DNA from: Leadbettera azotonutricia ZAS-9 | GTDB taxonomy: Bacteria; Spirochaetota; Spirochaetia; Treponematales; Breznakiellaceae | NCBI RefSeq assembly: GCF_000214355.1 | Contig: NC_015577.1 | Coordinates: 434,001 to 498,000, forward strand | Reading direction: 5' to 3' | Length of the DNA: 64,000 nucleotides | In this document: positions 7,718 through 15,474 of the stretch, one piece after another | How the letters are laid out: each line of letters begins with the position of its first letter | Numbering within the stretch: position 1 is the first letter of the stretch | Position numbers and translations under genes: made by a program | The notes under the pieces: model-generated | Told to the model about the DNA's origin: nothing | The model's database searches: none | Seen by the model: the letters and a program-made list of their open reading frames with translations, nothing else

Positions 7718-9121
7718 TGTATTGCCCAAGCCGAACTTGCCGTTTTTTGAAGGAGCATATAAGCTAGTTCAGAGTCCGGCATTTTGATTTTGCCAGTAGC
7801 TCTGTCTTTGAATATATGCAGAATGCAGTTTTTGTCTGCGCTCTGCAAGACGAATATAAGTCCTCCCCTCAAAAACATCAAGGGGACTTAAATAATAAAT
7901 CGAGCCGTGGAGCCGCTTTTCGTTGTAATATTTTATCCAGCGGCCCATCCTGGCTTTGGCATCTTCATAGCCGAAATAAGCAGCCTGCCTCACATGCTCG
8001 GTTTTGAATGTCCGGTGGAAGCGTTCGAGTTTGCCGTTGCTCTGCGGATGCGCCGGGGCGGTAAATGTTTGTTCCAGCTCAAGAAGCATTATCAAATCAC
8101 GAAAGTCTTTCGAAACAAACTGGCCGCCGTTGTCGCTGATAATGCGCGGCCTGGCCTCCGGGTGTCTTTCATGCGTCCGGGAGATGAGAATCTCCGCATT
8201 AAGCCCGTCCATGTTCCGGCATAAGTCCCAGCCCAGGATCATCCGGCTGTATCCGTCAAGAACGCTGATGAAATAATAAAAGGCCCCGTCAATCCTGATG
8301 TATGAAAAATCAATATGCCAATGTTCGTGTACCCCTTGAGGCTGGTCAAACCCTTTTTTCTTCTCCTCGGCCAGTTCTGCCCACTTCTTCGTCAAGCCGC
8401 TGCGTTTCAGCACGTTGTAGACGCTGGAGGGGGATGCCGCCGCCACATCCTCGTCTACCATCTGCCAGCACAACACCCGGTATCCAAGCTTCATCCGGCT
8501 CTGGCAGTACGCAACGATGGCCTCTGTTTCGGCAGGGGTCAGCCAATGCTCCCGGGGTATATGCCCGTTATGCCTCGTCTCCTGGTTGCGCCGTGCCTGC
8601 CATTCCCTCCAGGTGCGTTCCGGCACCCCGGCGAAGCCTGCCAGGGTCAGCATGGCTATGCCGGTCTTTAGGCAAAGGCGCCGCACCTCCCGCTCTATCA
8701 ACTGCCGTTTCTCGAGGCTCATCTTGCTTGTCCCTAACTCTGGCCAACTCTCTTTTTTTTTTAGCTCCAGGACTTCCTGGGCCAGCTCCGCTATGACGTT
8801 GTCCTTCTCCGCTATCTTGGCTTCCAACGCCTTGGACTTCTTCCCCTGCGCCTTCTCGGTTATGTCTGTGCGCTTGATCTCAAAGAGATTGAGCGCCCCC
8901 TCGAAGAGCTGTTTCCTCCAGGCCAGGATCATGCTCGGGTGGATCTCGTACTTGGCCGCCGCCTCGCTCATCGTCTTGCCCTCTTCCAGAACCTCCCGCA
9001 GGATGTTCACCTTCTGCTCAGGACTGTACCGCTTTCTTCTGCCCATATTCCTCTCCTCGGGCTTGTTGTTACTACCTTATATGCTTAGCTTCTTTTCGGC
9101 AAGTTCAACGTGGGCAGGACA
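7718..9121 (-). mobile_element. Complete IS3-family insertion sequence
   Basis: 1404 bases bounded by imperfect inverted repeats that start TGT and end ACA; both ends share the words gaacttgccg and gcatataag at matching distances. The host bases GGAT are found directly on both sides (7714-7717 and 9122-9125), a four-base target duplication. It carries one transposase frame on the minus strand. Base composition is richer in G+C than the AT-rich surroundings, as expected for a newcomer. Confidence 0.92.
7769..9046 (-). CDS. IS3-family transposase, single fused frame
   Basis: 425 residues. The N-terminal part (about 1-100) is an OrfA-like helix-turn-helix and leucine-rich coil; the rest is the OrfB integrase core with the catalytic triad in WHIDFSYI, SDNGGQF and GKLERFH, the last two acids 36 positions apart (DD35E). 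Most IS3 elements have two frames joined by a ribosomal frameshift. Here they are one continuous frame, and the junction (ELKKKESW) sits on a run of ten A in the coding strand (8753-8762). All parts are intact, so the element may be active. Confidence 0.93.
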   Translation of the reverse strand: MGRRKRYSPEQKVNILREVLEEGKTMSEAAAKYEIHPSMILAWRKQLFEGALNLFEIKRTDITEKAQGKKSKALEAKIAEKDNVIAELAQEVLELKKKESWPELGTSKMSLEKRQLIEREVRRLCLKTGIAMLTLAGFAGVPERTWREWQARRNQETRHNGHIPREHWLTPAETEAIVAYCQSRMKLGYRVLCWQMVDEDVAAASPSSVYNVLKRSGLTKKWAELAEEKKKGFDQPQGVHEHWHIDFSYIRIDGAFYYFISVLDGYSRMILGWDLCRNMDGLNAEILISRTHERHPEARPRIISDNGGQFVSKDFRDLIMLLELEQTFTAPAHPQSNGKLERFHRTFKTEHVRQAAYFGYEDAKARMGRWIKYYNEKRLHGSIYYLSPLDVFEGRTYIRLAERRQKLHSAYIQRQSYWQNQNAGL

Positions 9122-9390
9122 GGATAAAGATAAGCCGCTCTATGATTAGCTCCATCGAGGAAGGGCAGCGGGAAGTAAAGGACCGCCTTATTTCTTTGGT
9201 CTGTTTTGTTTTTGGGGCAAATGAACATTGGATTAAAACCGGCAAAGGAACCATGTTCGATACTCCTAAAAATGAACGGCTGGAACGGATTATTTACCAT
9301 TTCAATAATTTAGACGAAAACTCCCAGGATTTTGTTTTGCAACATCTGGATCTGCTTATAAAATACCGGGAAAAAGAGGGTATAAAGTAA
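9122..9390 (+). pseudogene. XRE regulator, C-terminal part (split by IS element)
   Basis: Continues the protein begun at 7617: KISRSMISSIEEGQREVKDR completes the recognition helix, then FGANEHWIKTGKGTMF and a C-terminal helix ending IKYREKEGIK. It matches the intact regulator at 11381-11740 in the same order (NEDWLKNGAGEMF ... DYVMQQIDLAVKYHEK). An internal ATG at 9142 could start a fragment without the first helices, which would not bind DNA normally. The gene is in line with the small gene at 9534. Confidence 0.88.
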
Positions 9391-9483
9391 GGGATTCTAC
9401 GGTCCCATGCCCATCATAATTTAAAATTAGGCAATGCCATTTTTGAACTAATCCTGTATACCAGAAATTTACCGCTTGACCGT

Positions 9484-9523
9484 TTGACACAGTGCGTGAT
9501 AGACTAATAATACAATGTGTCAA
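9484..9523 (+). promoter_or_regulatory. Promoter within an inverted repeat
   Basis: TTGACA (9484-9489) and an A/T-rich -10 (TAATAATAC, 9505-9513) lie inside the inverted repeat TTGACACA (9484-9491) / TGTGTCAA (9516-9523). A repressor bound there would cover the promoter. The nearest candidate is the XRE protein whose gene, just upstream, is broken by the IS element; that link is inference. Confidence 0.5.
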
Positions 9524-9533
9524 GGCAAACCTA

Positions 9534-9815
9534 ATGGACAATAAAAACACGATTACCCAAAACCAGTGGATTGTCGATCTTTCCGCCATGACTTGTCGCC
9601 ACATAATCACGAACCTGGCCTTGCATTTTATACCGGAAGGCAAATCCCTCAAGCCAGAAATTCAGGATATACCCCTGGAATTATCAGCAACCATTGCCAA
9701 AAAACAAAACGATGTTTCTTATTTACAAAAGCTCATTGAGGAGGGCAAAGATGCTTTCCTCCGCGTCTACGCCGAAACCAATACAGACAACGGGGAAGGC
9801 CCATCCATTATTTAA
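9534..9815 (+). CDS. Small protein, unrecognised family (paralogue of 11908-12402)
   Basis: 93 residues from ATG 9534. A more upstream ATG at 9492 lies inside the promoter and is rejected. It is related along its whole length to the C-terminal half of the protein at 11908-12402: both have W(I)(V/A)DLS.MTCRH, N..LHF..EG.SL.PEIQD.PLEL, TIAKK, LQ.LIEEG and FLR.Y.E. The shared Cys-Arg-His and the regular hydrophobic spacing suggest a compact helical domain. I do not recognise it. Both copies sit beside XRE genes, so they may be partners or targets of those regulators. Confidence 0.7.
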   Translation: MDNKNTITQNQWIVDLSAMTCRHIITNLALHFIPEGKSLKPEIQDIPLELSATIAKKQNDVSYLQKLIEEGKDAFLRVYAETNTDNGEGPSII

Positions 9816-10308
9816 TATATTTTCTTAATTTAGCATTTATTGCAAAAAAATAATTTTCTAATTCTTTACCCCAATTATCATCTTTATCGTCATATTTGTA
9901 TAGTATTTTTGTTATTTCTAAATATTTGTTTTTTAATATTTCTCTTTCTTCTTTTGTCATATTTTCATTCCGTTCTTTTTCTTGATCTGCATATTCTTTT
10001 TCAAATCTTTTGTGTCTCATCTCTATAATATAATTTTTTAAATTTTTTCCATTCACAATATCAAAATTGTAATCATTAAGTAATATCATTAATCTTATTA
10101 TTTTTTCTTCATATATAAAATATTGATTAACAATTTCTTTCCACCTTTCATACTCTGCATATTGGTCTGCTTCTTTACGATCAGTTGTTGGATTAAATTT
10201 TTTTCCGCCTCCATTCTTTTCAAATGCTTCTATTATTTCACTTATTGAATAAAGAGGGTTTCTATACTCATTGATTTTATATAAAACCAATTTTAGTTCT
10301 CTTAACAC
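9808..10308 (-). CDS. Charged hypothetical protein of the DUF4238 operon
   Basis: 166 residues, rich in Lys and Glu, probably all helical with a coiled-coil tendency around residues 95-130. No family recognised. The first usual start is GTG at 10308, but this has no ribosome site. In the same frame 21 bases upstream an ATA codon (10329-10327) stands five bases after GGGAG, and would add FNLSLE before the GTG, making the N terminus a better helix. A rare AUA start is therefore possible. The gene follows the small membrane peptide gene and is the last of the XRE-DUF4238 operon. Its 3' end overlaps the convergent gene at 9815. Confidence 0.6.
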   Translation of the reverse strand: MLRELKLVLYKINEYRNPLYSISEIIEAFEKNGGGKKFNPTTDRKEADQYAEYERWKEIVNQYFIYEEKIIRLMILLNDYNFDIVNGKNLKNYIIEMRHKRFEKEYADQEKERNENMTKEEREILKNKYLEITKILYKYDDKDDNWGKELENYFFAINAKLRKYIK

Positions 10309-10354
10309 CTCTAATGATAAGTTAAATATATTTTCTCCCTTTAATTGGATTTTC

Positions 10355-10444
10355 CTAAGTTTTTAGTCCCATTGCAATAAAAATAATAGTTAATATTGCA
10401 ACTATTAATTCAACACTGTCCTTTATTAATAAAAACATATTCAT
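10355..10444 (-). CDS. 29-residue membrane peptide
   Basis: ATG 10444 with AGAGGT six bases before it. The peptide has a charged start (IKDSVE) and then a hydrophobic helix of about 17 residues (ELIVAILTIIFIAMG) ending GLKT, so a single-pass membrane peptide. It sits between the DUF4238 gene and the charged hypothetical gene, in the same direction. Its size and build resemble small toxins or holin-like peptides. No homologue recognised. Confidence 0.5.
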   Translation of the reverse strand: MNMFLLIKDSVELIVAILTIIFIAMGLKT

Positions 10445-10480
10445 ATTATACCTCTTGTCCTGTTTATTTCATTAATTAGA

Positions 10481-11380
10481 TTAAACTAATCCTTTTTTAC
10501 TATTGGAAAATAGAATGCCTCCACATTGACTTATCATTTTTGCATTATAATTTTTTACGTTTATTTCTTCTAGATCTAAAATATTCCCTGTTCCGAGAAA
10601 ATTCTCTTTCAAACATATTAAGAGTGCTAGGTTTGGAGTTATTGGATAATAAAATTCAAATTCATTTATCGTTAATTTTCTTAAATTGTTTTTGTCGGCG
10701 GCAATATTTACAACTGGCTGGTCAGATGTTAAAAATGGAATATCCGTATTATTATTTAATAAAACACATTTAAAATGATTTCTTTGCATAGATAATGTTG
10801 CCGCCAGATTTATTGCCAAAATATGAGAAACAAGATTCCAGCAATTCTCATAATTTACATTTTTTATTTCAATGTGTGTTTTCATCATTATTTCTTTCAT
10901 TGGTTTTGTTCTAAAATATTGTTCGCTTAAGAAGATATTAAAATCAATGTTTCCCTGGTCAGTATTATAAAATGAAATATCTTTCTTGTATAAGAAATTT
11001 AAATACTTTATAGAATTATTTTCAATATCAGTATGTATATCTTCATTGAATTCTTTAATTAGTTTATCTATTTCCTCTAAAATGTTACTGTCTTCAATTT
11101 TATCCTTTATGCTTATTATCTCATTTGCCCATAAAAACCTTGCTAGCCATTGTTTATCAACTTCTAATATTATTTTATTCATATCGTTAAAGAATATTTT
11201 TTTAATAAACTGGATATCATCTATAGTTAACATTTGTAATTTATAAAAATAATTCTCACTTGCAAAACCCTTTGTACCGGCAACAAGTAATTTCCCTTTG
11301 TTTTTACAAACAATTTTTCCATTCTTATCTGTCCACGGCTTTAAATAATGTTGCCATACATAATGGTTTAATTTCTTCAC
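10481..11380 (-). CDS. DUF4238 protein
   Basis: 299 residues. The start HYVWQHYLKPW, the later PFLTSDQPVVN and the FYYPITPNLALLI segment are the three landmarks of DUF4238, a family of unknown function often found in variable genome regions. The start is GTG at 11380, placed directly after the XRE stop codon, so the two are one mRNA with coupled translation. The gene is very AT-rich. No membrane segment. Operon: XRE, DUF4238, membrane peptide, charged protein. Confidence 0.75.
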   Translation of the reverse strand: MKKLNHYVWQHYLKPWTDKNGKIVCKNKGKLLVAGTKGFASENYFYKLQMLTIDDIQFIKKIFFNDMNKIILEVDKQWLARFLWANEIISIKDKIEDSNILEEIDKLIKEFNEDIHTDIENNSIKYLNFLYKKDISFYNTDQGNIDFNIFLSEQYFRTKPMKEIMMKTHIEIKNVNYENCWNLVSHILAINLAATLSMQRNHFKCVLLNNNTDIPFLTSDQPVVNIAADKNNLRKLTINEFEFYYPITPNLALLICLKENFLGTGNILDLEEINVKNYNAKMISQCGGILFSNSKKGLV

Positions 11381-11740
11381 TTACTTTTTATCCCCGTTTT
11401 TCTTTTCATGGTATTTAACCGCCAAATCTATCTGTTGCATAACATAGTCCTGTAAAAGCCCGTCCAGTTTCCGAAAGTCCCGGACAATCTTATCAATTTT
11501 AAGGTCAACTCCATTGTTGAACATCTCCCCGGCCCCGTTCTTTAACCAATCTTCATTCACCCCATATACCGAGCATATCAATAAGATAATCCGGTCATTG
11601 ATTTTCCGTTCCTGCAACTCGATATTACTAAAGTATCCCTGGCTTACGTTGATCCGCTTCCCGAATTCCTTTTGAGACAGCCCCAGGGCTTTCCGTACTT
11701 CAATAATGCGCTCGTGTATTTCCCGTTTCTGTTCTTTCAA
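11381..11740 (-). CDS. XRE-family regulator heading DUF4238 operon
   Basis: 119 residues. Helix-turn-helix at about residues 10-65 (IIEVRKALGLSQKEFG, then SQGYFSNIE), followed by the GVNEDWLKNG motif and a C-terminal helix that probably forms the dimer. It is the intact relative of the remnant at 7365 and of the IS-split gene. It diverges from the 11908 gene, and the 167 bases between hold that gene's consensus promoter, so it probably controls both directions. It is the first gene of the DUF4238 operon. Confidence 0.88.
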   Translation of the reverse strand: MKEQKREIHERIIEVRKALGLSQKEFGKRINVSQGYFSNIELQERKINDRIILLICSVYGVNEDWLKNGAGEMFNNGVDLKIDKIVRDFRKLDGLLQDYVMQQIDLAVKYHEKKNGDKK

Positions 11741-11803
11741 GTGGAACTATCTCCCCAAATTATAATACCCCAAATATGCCCCTTTAGCAATAATTCCCTT
11801 TCC

Positions 11804-11832
11804 TTGACAATATATCATTGCATTATTATAAT
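11804..11832 (+). promoter_or_regulatory. Consensus promoter for 11908 gene
   Basis: TTGACA (11804-11809) and TATAAT (11827-11832), both perfect, are 17 bases apart. The predicted leader is about 69 bases, with AAAGGG just before the ATG. Such a perfect promoter usually needs a repressor; the divergent XRE protein is the likely one. Confidence 0.75.
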
Positions 11833-11907
11833 TATATCTATGTAGAATATTTTGTTATTTCGGCGTTTATTTCAGTCCATTTCCCTATTTTTTTGTAAAA
11901 GGGTGTT

Positions 11908-12402
11908 ATGATGACAGAGCAGGAAAAAGTAGACTTCATTTCACAACAGATGAGGAGTTTGGATGCTGAAAGTTTGACCCATATTGCAGAACTCACCTGC
12001 GCCCTCGTCAGCCTCCCTTCCCCTATCCCCCCGGATGCCGCCACTTCAACTGCCCCTATTCCTCACACCGATAAAGGAGCCGTCCCGCCATCCCTCCTAT
12101 GCGATAAAAAAGTCAGGCCAAAAATGCCCGGTGATATAACCATCATACAAGGTTCCTGGATAGCCGACCTTTCCACCATGACCTGCCGCCATGTAGCCAA
12201 CAACATGATATTACACTTCGCAAAGGAAGGAAACTCCCTCATGCCGGAAATTCAAGATATGCCCCTGGAACTCTTATCAACCATAGCGAAAAAGCCGGAC
12301 AATCTTTCCAGTTTGCAAGAACTCATTGAAGAAGGGGAAGAAGTTTTTCTCCGTATCTACTTTGAAGCCAAAATAGAAAACGGCGAACCCCCGAAATCAT
12401 AA
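11908..12402 (+). CDS. Larger member of the unrecognised 9534 family
   Basis: 164 residues. The first 40 form an amphipathic helix region, residues about 45-75 are a Pro/Ala/Thr-rich linker, and the rest is the domain shared with the 93-residue protein at 9534 (WIADLSTMTCRH ... PEIQDMPLELLSTIAKK ... LIEEGEEVFLRIY). The other copy has only this domain, so the domain can stand alone. No family recognised. A perfect promoter drives it and it faces away from the XRE-DUF4238 operon. Confidence 0.75.
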   Translation: MMTEQEKVDFISQQMRSLDAESLTHIAELTCALVSLPSPIPPDAATSTAPIPHTDKGAVPPSLLCDKKVRPKMPGDITIIQGSWIADLSTMTCRHVANNMILHFAKEGNSLMPEIQDMPLELLSTIAKKPDNLSSLQELIEEGEEVFLRIYFEAKIENGEPPKS

Positions 12403-13031
12403 GCCCGTAGCAGTACAGCTTTTTTTACCCAAGACCAATAAAAGGGGGAAGTCTCCCCCACGCTTCAAAGCCTTCGGCTTTTCCGCTTCCCCCTCTACGG
12501 GGGCAAGCCCCCGTAACGCCCCCAAAGAAAGAAGAAATTGCTCCGCAATTTCAAAAACATTTACCTACGCCAACCGCCGCCTTTATCCACTCCATACGTC
12601 CCTTCGGGCTATTTACCGTATGGTAACGATTAACAAGGCGCTACCGCGCCCGGCGTTATCAGGGGAAATCATTCCGTAAACCCCTTTGTCATACTTTTTG
12701 CTTATGCGGCGGTGAGCGCCGCGCAAAAAGTACGCCAACCCTCCGCTAAGGAACCTACGGTTCCACGCTCCGGGCCGGGGCAATCTCCATTCGCATATCG
12801 GGAAATTTATTCCCTCCCTCAGCCGCATTTTTTAAGACTAACGTTAGCGGTAGCCATCATCCCTATAGAGTTAGGGTCGGTGGGTATGTGTTTTTCCCCT
12901 CGGGGGGAACCAGGGGGGCGGGGCTTGTGAGCCCCCCTGGCTCCCCCCTCAATAGGGAAAAAACAAAGGGGCGGGTCTGGGCTCAAGGCGGGGTTTTCCC
13001 TGTCTTATTCTATCCCGGTTCGGAGGTTTTT
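12403..13031. other. Hairpin-rich non-coding block
   Basis: About 630 bases without a convincing gene, but with many strong inverted repeats. The best are 12496-12515 (nine-base arms, loop AA), 12534-12552 (eight-base arms, loop TCC), 12692-12732 (ten-base outer arms with an inner GC stem) and 12902-12948 (18-base arms with one mismatch). G/C runs alternate with A/T. Open frames here only read across the repeats. It could be a transfer or replication origin, or the template of structured RNA. Confidence 0.5.
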
Positions 13032-13259
13032 ATGTATGGTCCTAATCTTACAGAGTTCGGCGCCGTTGCGGTTCGCCGTTTGGCGTGGGCTATCGGTACA
13101 AACATGGCGGAGGCCATAGATTTTATGGCCCTGTACTTGCCGCAAAAAATGGACATGGCCTTTGTTTGTAAGTATTGCAAGGACAAGTCAAAATGCGGGG
13201 CTTGCTCTTTTAATCCCCAGGTCAATAACAGCCAAAAAACGGCTTTACCAGCCGTCTAA
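13032..13259 (+). CDS. Small protein with four-Cys motif
   Basis: 75 residues from ATG 13032, chosen because GGAGG stands five bases before it; the frame extends upstream but only through hairpin sequence. The N-terminal half is helical. Residues about 47-56 read CKYCKDKSKCGAC, a CxxC-x5-CxxC arrangement fit to hold zinc or an iron-sulphur cluster. I recognise no family. It leads a row of three small genes in the same direction. Confidence 0.6.
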   Translation: MYGPNLTEFGAVAVRRLAWAIGTNMAEAIDFMALYLPQKMDMAFVCKYCKDKSKCGACSFNPQVNNSQKTALPAV

Positions 13260-13305
13260 ACTACATCCCCCCGGTTTCTGCCGGGGGCATATTCAGGGGG
13301 TTTCT

Positions 13306-13563
13306 ATGGTTTGTTATCAGGTAACAGCGCAGTTTGTTTTTTTCCAGCATAAACCGCTATTGGCTTCTACCAGTACAAAAAAACAAGAAGCAAAGGCTTT
13401 TCTTGTTCTGTCCGGATTGCCTTTCGGTCATGCCCTCAAATACAGCCGCTTTTTTCATACTCAAAAAGAAGCGGCTAACTATGTTTCCTATCTCAATAGG
13501 GTTTACAAAAACCGTATTATTTCCAGCCCCGCCCATCAGGACGGTCAATTATCTTTATTCTAG
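13306..13563 (+). CDS. Small mobile-element protein
   Basis: 85 residues from ATG 13306 with a GGGGG ribosome site. The frame goes on upstream, but those codons overlap the previous gene. The sequence YSRFFHTQKEAANYVSYLNRVYKN suggests a small alpha/beta domain; it ends QLSLF. No function known. It is followed after 11 bases by the next gene, so it is part of a small operon. Confidence 0.55.
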   Translation: MVCYQVTAQFVFFQHKPLLASTSTKKQEAKAFLVLSGLPFGHALKYSRFFHTQKEAANYVSYLNRVYKNRIISSPAHQDGQLSLF

Positions 13564-13574
13564 GAGTAACCAGA

Positions 13575-14081
13575 ATGAAAAGCATTACTACTATTCAGGA
13601 CTTAGTAACCTATATCAAAAATAATTCCTCATGGTCTACCGCCACCGTTCAAAACGTCATAAACTCTTTAGGGTACAATCCTGCAGATGATCGCCCGGAA
13701 AGCCTCAAAGAACTATCCGGCAACCTTGCGGACTGTTCCAAACATGGAGCGGACGGCGGCTTTTCCGGCTTCTGTTACCATTCCGAAACAATCGCCTTTT
13801 TCCTCCACAACCGCAGGGACATCATAAAAAACCTGGAACTATTGGCGGAGGAACTAGGGGAGGACATTATAAAAATGGTTCAAGGTTTCGGCGTGTTCCG
13901 CTATGCCACACCCCCAACAGCGGGGGAAGTAGGAAAGGCCCTCTGGGATTCAGGCAAACTACAGGACAATTTAACCACCTTGTATAATGTTTTCTCTTGG
14001 TTCTGCTTAGAGGAAATCTCCCATACTTGGTTCAGGTACTTGGAAGATAACCCGGATTATTACGCAGAATTAACCGCATAA
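13575..14081 (+). CDS. Phage/plasmid-type conserved hypothetical
   Basis: 168 residues. The central HGADGGFSGFCYHSETIAFF segment is typical of a protein family carried by phages and plasmids (possibly DUF7222). The protein is soluble. TAGGAG precedes the ATG. It ends the 13032-14081 operon just before a two-way terminator shared with the capsid gene. Function not known. Confidence 0.6.
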   Translation: MKSITTIQDLVTYIKNNSSWSTATVQNVINSLGYNPADDRPESLKELSGNLADCSKHGADGGFSGFCYHSETIAFFLHNRRDIIKNLELLAEELGEDIIKMVQGFGVFRYATPPTAGEVGKALWDSGKLQDNLTTLYNVFSWFCLEEISHTWFRYLEDNPDYYAELTA

Positions 14082-14090
14082 CATGACAAA

Positions 14091-14125
14091 AAAAGGCCGC
14101 CCGGTTATCCGCCGAACGGCCTTTT
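14091..14125. terminator. Two-way terminator
   Basis: Arms AAAAGGCCG and CGGCCTTTT are perfect complements with A and T runs on both sides, so it can serve the plus-strand operon ending at 14081 and the capsid gene ending at 14145. Confidence 0.8.
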
Positions 14126-14144
14126 GCTTTTTAGCAATGATGCT

Positions 14145-15452
14145 TTATGGTTTTGTTTTCAGTATGACCATATTCCCCGATGGCCGTGTAACCAAAAACC
14201 CGTCCCGCTTGCGGAACCGCAGGAATAGTTCCCCGTATTCCATGCTTTCGGTTGTACCGTCAAATTTTTTGATCTCGATCCCCTTCCGGTTTCCGTGTTG
14301 AATTCTTTTAGGGTTCATAAAGATCGCAAAAGCCGTATCGTTTTCAACCGCCCCGATCTGCGGCATGATGGAAACCTCATGATACGGATACAGATCGAGC
14401 TTGCCCGGCATGGCCTCCGTAGGATGCCTCCAAATTGGCCGCCCGTCAGCGTCCTCAATGTTGGCAATGTGGTTAAGGACCGTTTCATGCAGGAACCACG
14501 CACAATCCTTGCGTTCCTCCGCAGGAACCCGGTAAACAGCGTCCCGGAAGTCCTTCCACGTCAAGCCGTTTATATCCGCCCCGGCAATTTCAACCTCCTC
14601 CGCCCCATCCACCGCCATTGCCCCGGTAAAGGGATCATCATCGGCAAGCAAACATTGACGGTCAAATTCCACCGCATAGGCTTCGGTGAATTCCTCCATG
14701 AACATAGTCCCCAGATCGATAAAAACATCCTCCTCAAATTCATCGTACCAAGGGATATACCCGGCCAGCGTATAGGCTTTCAGTTCAACCCGCTGCGCCC
14801 CCTGGGGCTTGCTCCCCGTGATCTGCTGCCCGTAGGCAGTAAGCCAGTGAAGCTGAACCCCGCCCCGGTCCCGTGTCGGCAGGAAGATAGAAGGCCCCAT
14901 CATCGGCCTATGACGCACCAGCCCCATCATTACCGATTTTTTGGCAGCGTCAGTCATGATTTCCGTTTCGTAAATCGGATTGATGAGGTATTGATCATTG
15001 GTTGCCATGTTCCCCATCGGCGAGCCGAGGGCTGCCTTTTCATTGACGTTCCAGCCCTTTTCCCCCCAACTAACATCACGGGGATTAGTCCAGTTATCCG
15101 CCTTGAAGTTCGGCGAAAAAGACAAATCGGCAAGGGCCTTGTGGTTCCTCGCCCAGGCCGCCGCAATCCCCCTGCCAATGTTGTAGCACAATTCCCGCCG
15201 GGTCAGTTCTTTGGGGTAGGCCGCCTTCGTTTTAAGCTCATCCCGCAGACTCTTGACCGTGGCTTTCAGGGCTTCGGTCTCCGCCTCCTGCCCATCGGAA
15301 ACCGCCTCCAAGGTCTTGACGATTTCTTCAAGGATAAACTCTTTTTCCCGGAAGTATTCCGCCGCCTTACTCTGATCGGTAAAACCCGAAGCCTCGACCT
15401 TTTTCATAGCCGCCAGCTTCGCCTTTATCGCCGCAATTAGTTCTTTACCCAT
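14145..15452 (-). CDS. Phage major capsid protein (HK97 fold)
   Basis: 435 residues. An N-terminal helical, charged part of about 115 residues is the scaffold-like delta domain usually removed by the protease; then the capsid body with TLAGYIPWYDEFEEDVFIDL, WFLHETVLNHI, IWRHPTEAMPGKLDLYP and the last strand DGFLVTRPSGNMVILK, all in HK97-type order. AAGGGG precedes the ATG. It follows the protease gene, as is usual. It is the last gene of the head cassette; no tail gene follows. Confidence 0.85.
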   Translation of the reverse strand: MGKELIAAIKAKLAAMKKVEASGFTDQSKAAEYFREKEFILEEIVKTLEAVSDGQEAETEALKATVKSLRDELKTKAAYPKELTRRELCYNIGRGIAAAWARNHKALADLSFSPNFKADNWTNPRDVSWGEKGWNVNEKAALGSPMGNMATNDQYLINPIYETEIMTDAAKKSVMMGLVRHRPMMGPSIFLPTRDRGGVQLHWLTAYGQQITGSKPQGAQRVELKAYTLAGYIPWYDEFEEDVFIDLGTMFMEEFTEAYAVEFDRQCLLADDDPFTGAMAVDGAEEVEIAGADINGLTWKDFRDAVYRVPAEERKDCAWFLHETVLNHIANIEDADGRPIWRHPTEAMPGKLDLYPYHEVSIMPQIGAVENDTAFAIFMNPKRIQHGNRKGIEIKKFDGTTESMEYGELFLRFRKRDGFLVTRPSGNMVILKTKP

Positions 15453-15474
15453 ATTTTACCCCTTCATATTCTGT

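Noticed and set aside
9492-9533. Upstream ATG for the 9534 gene
   Set aside because: It lies between the -35 and -10 boxes, so it could not be in the mRNA.
12613-12930. Small frames in the hairpin block
   Set aside because: They read through inverted repeats, lack ribosome sites and have odd composition.
14295-15440. Long plus-strand open frame over the capsid gene
   Set aside because: It is the mirror of a well-supported capsid gene; its product is Pro/Arg-rich with no motif.
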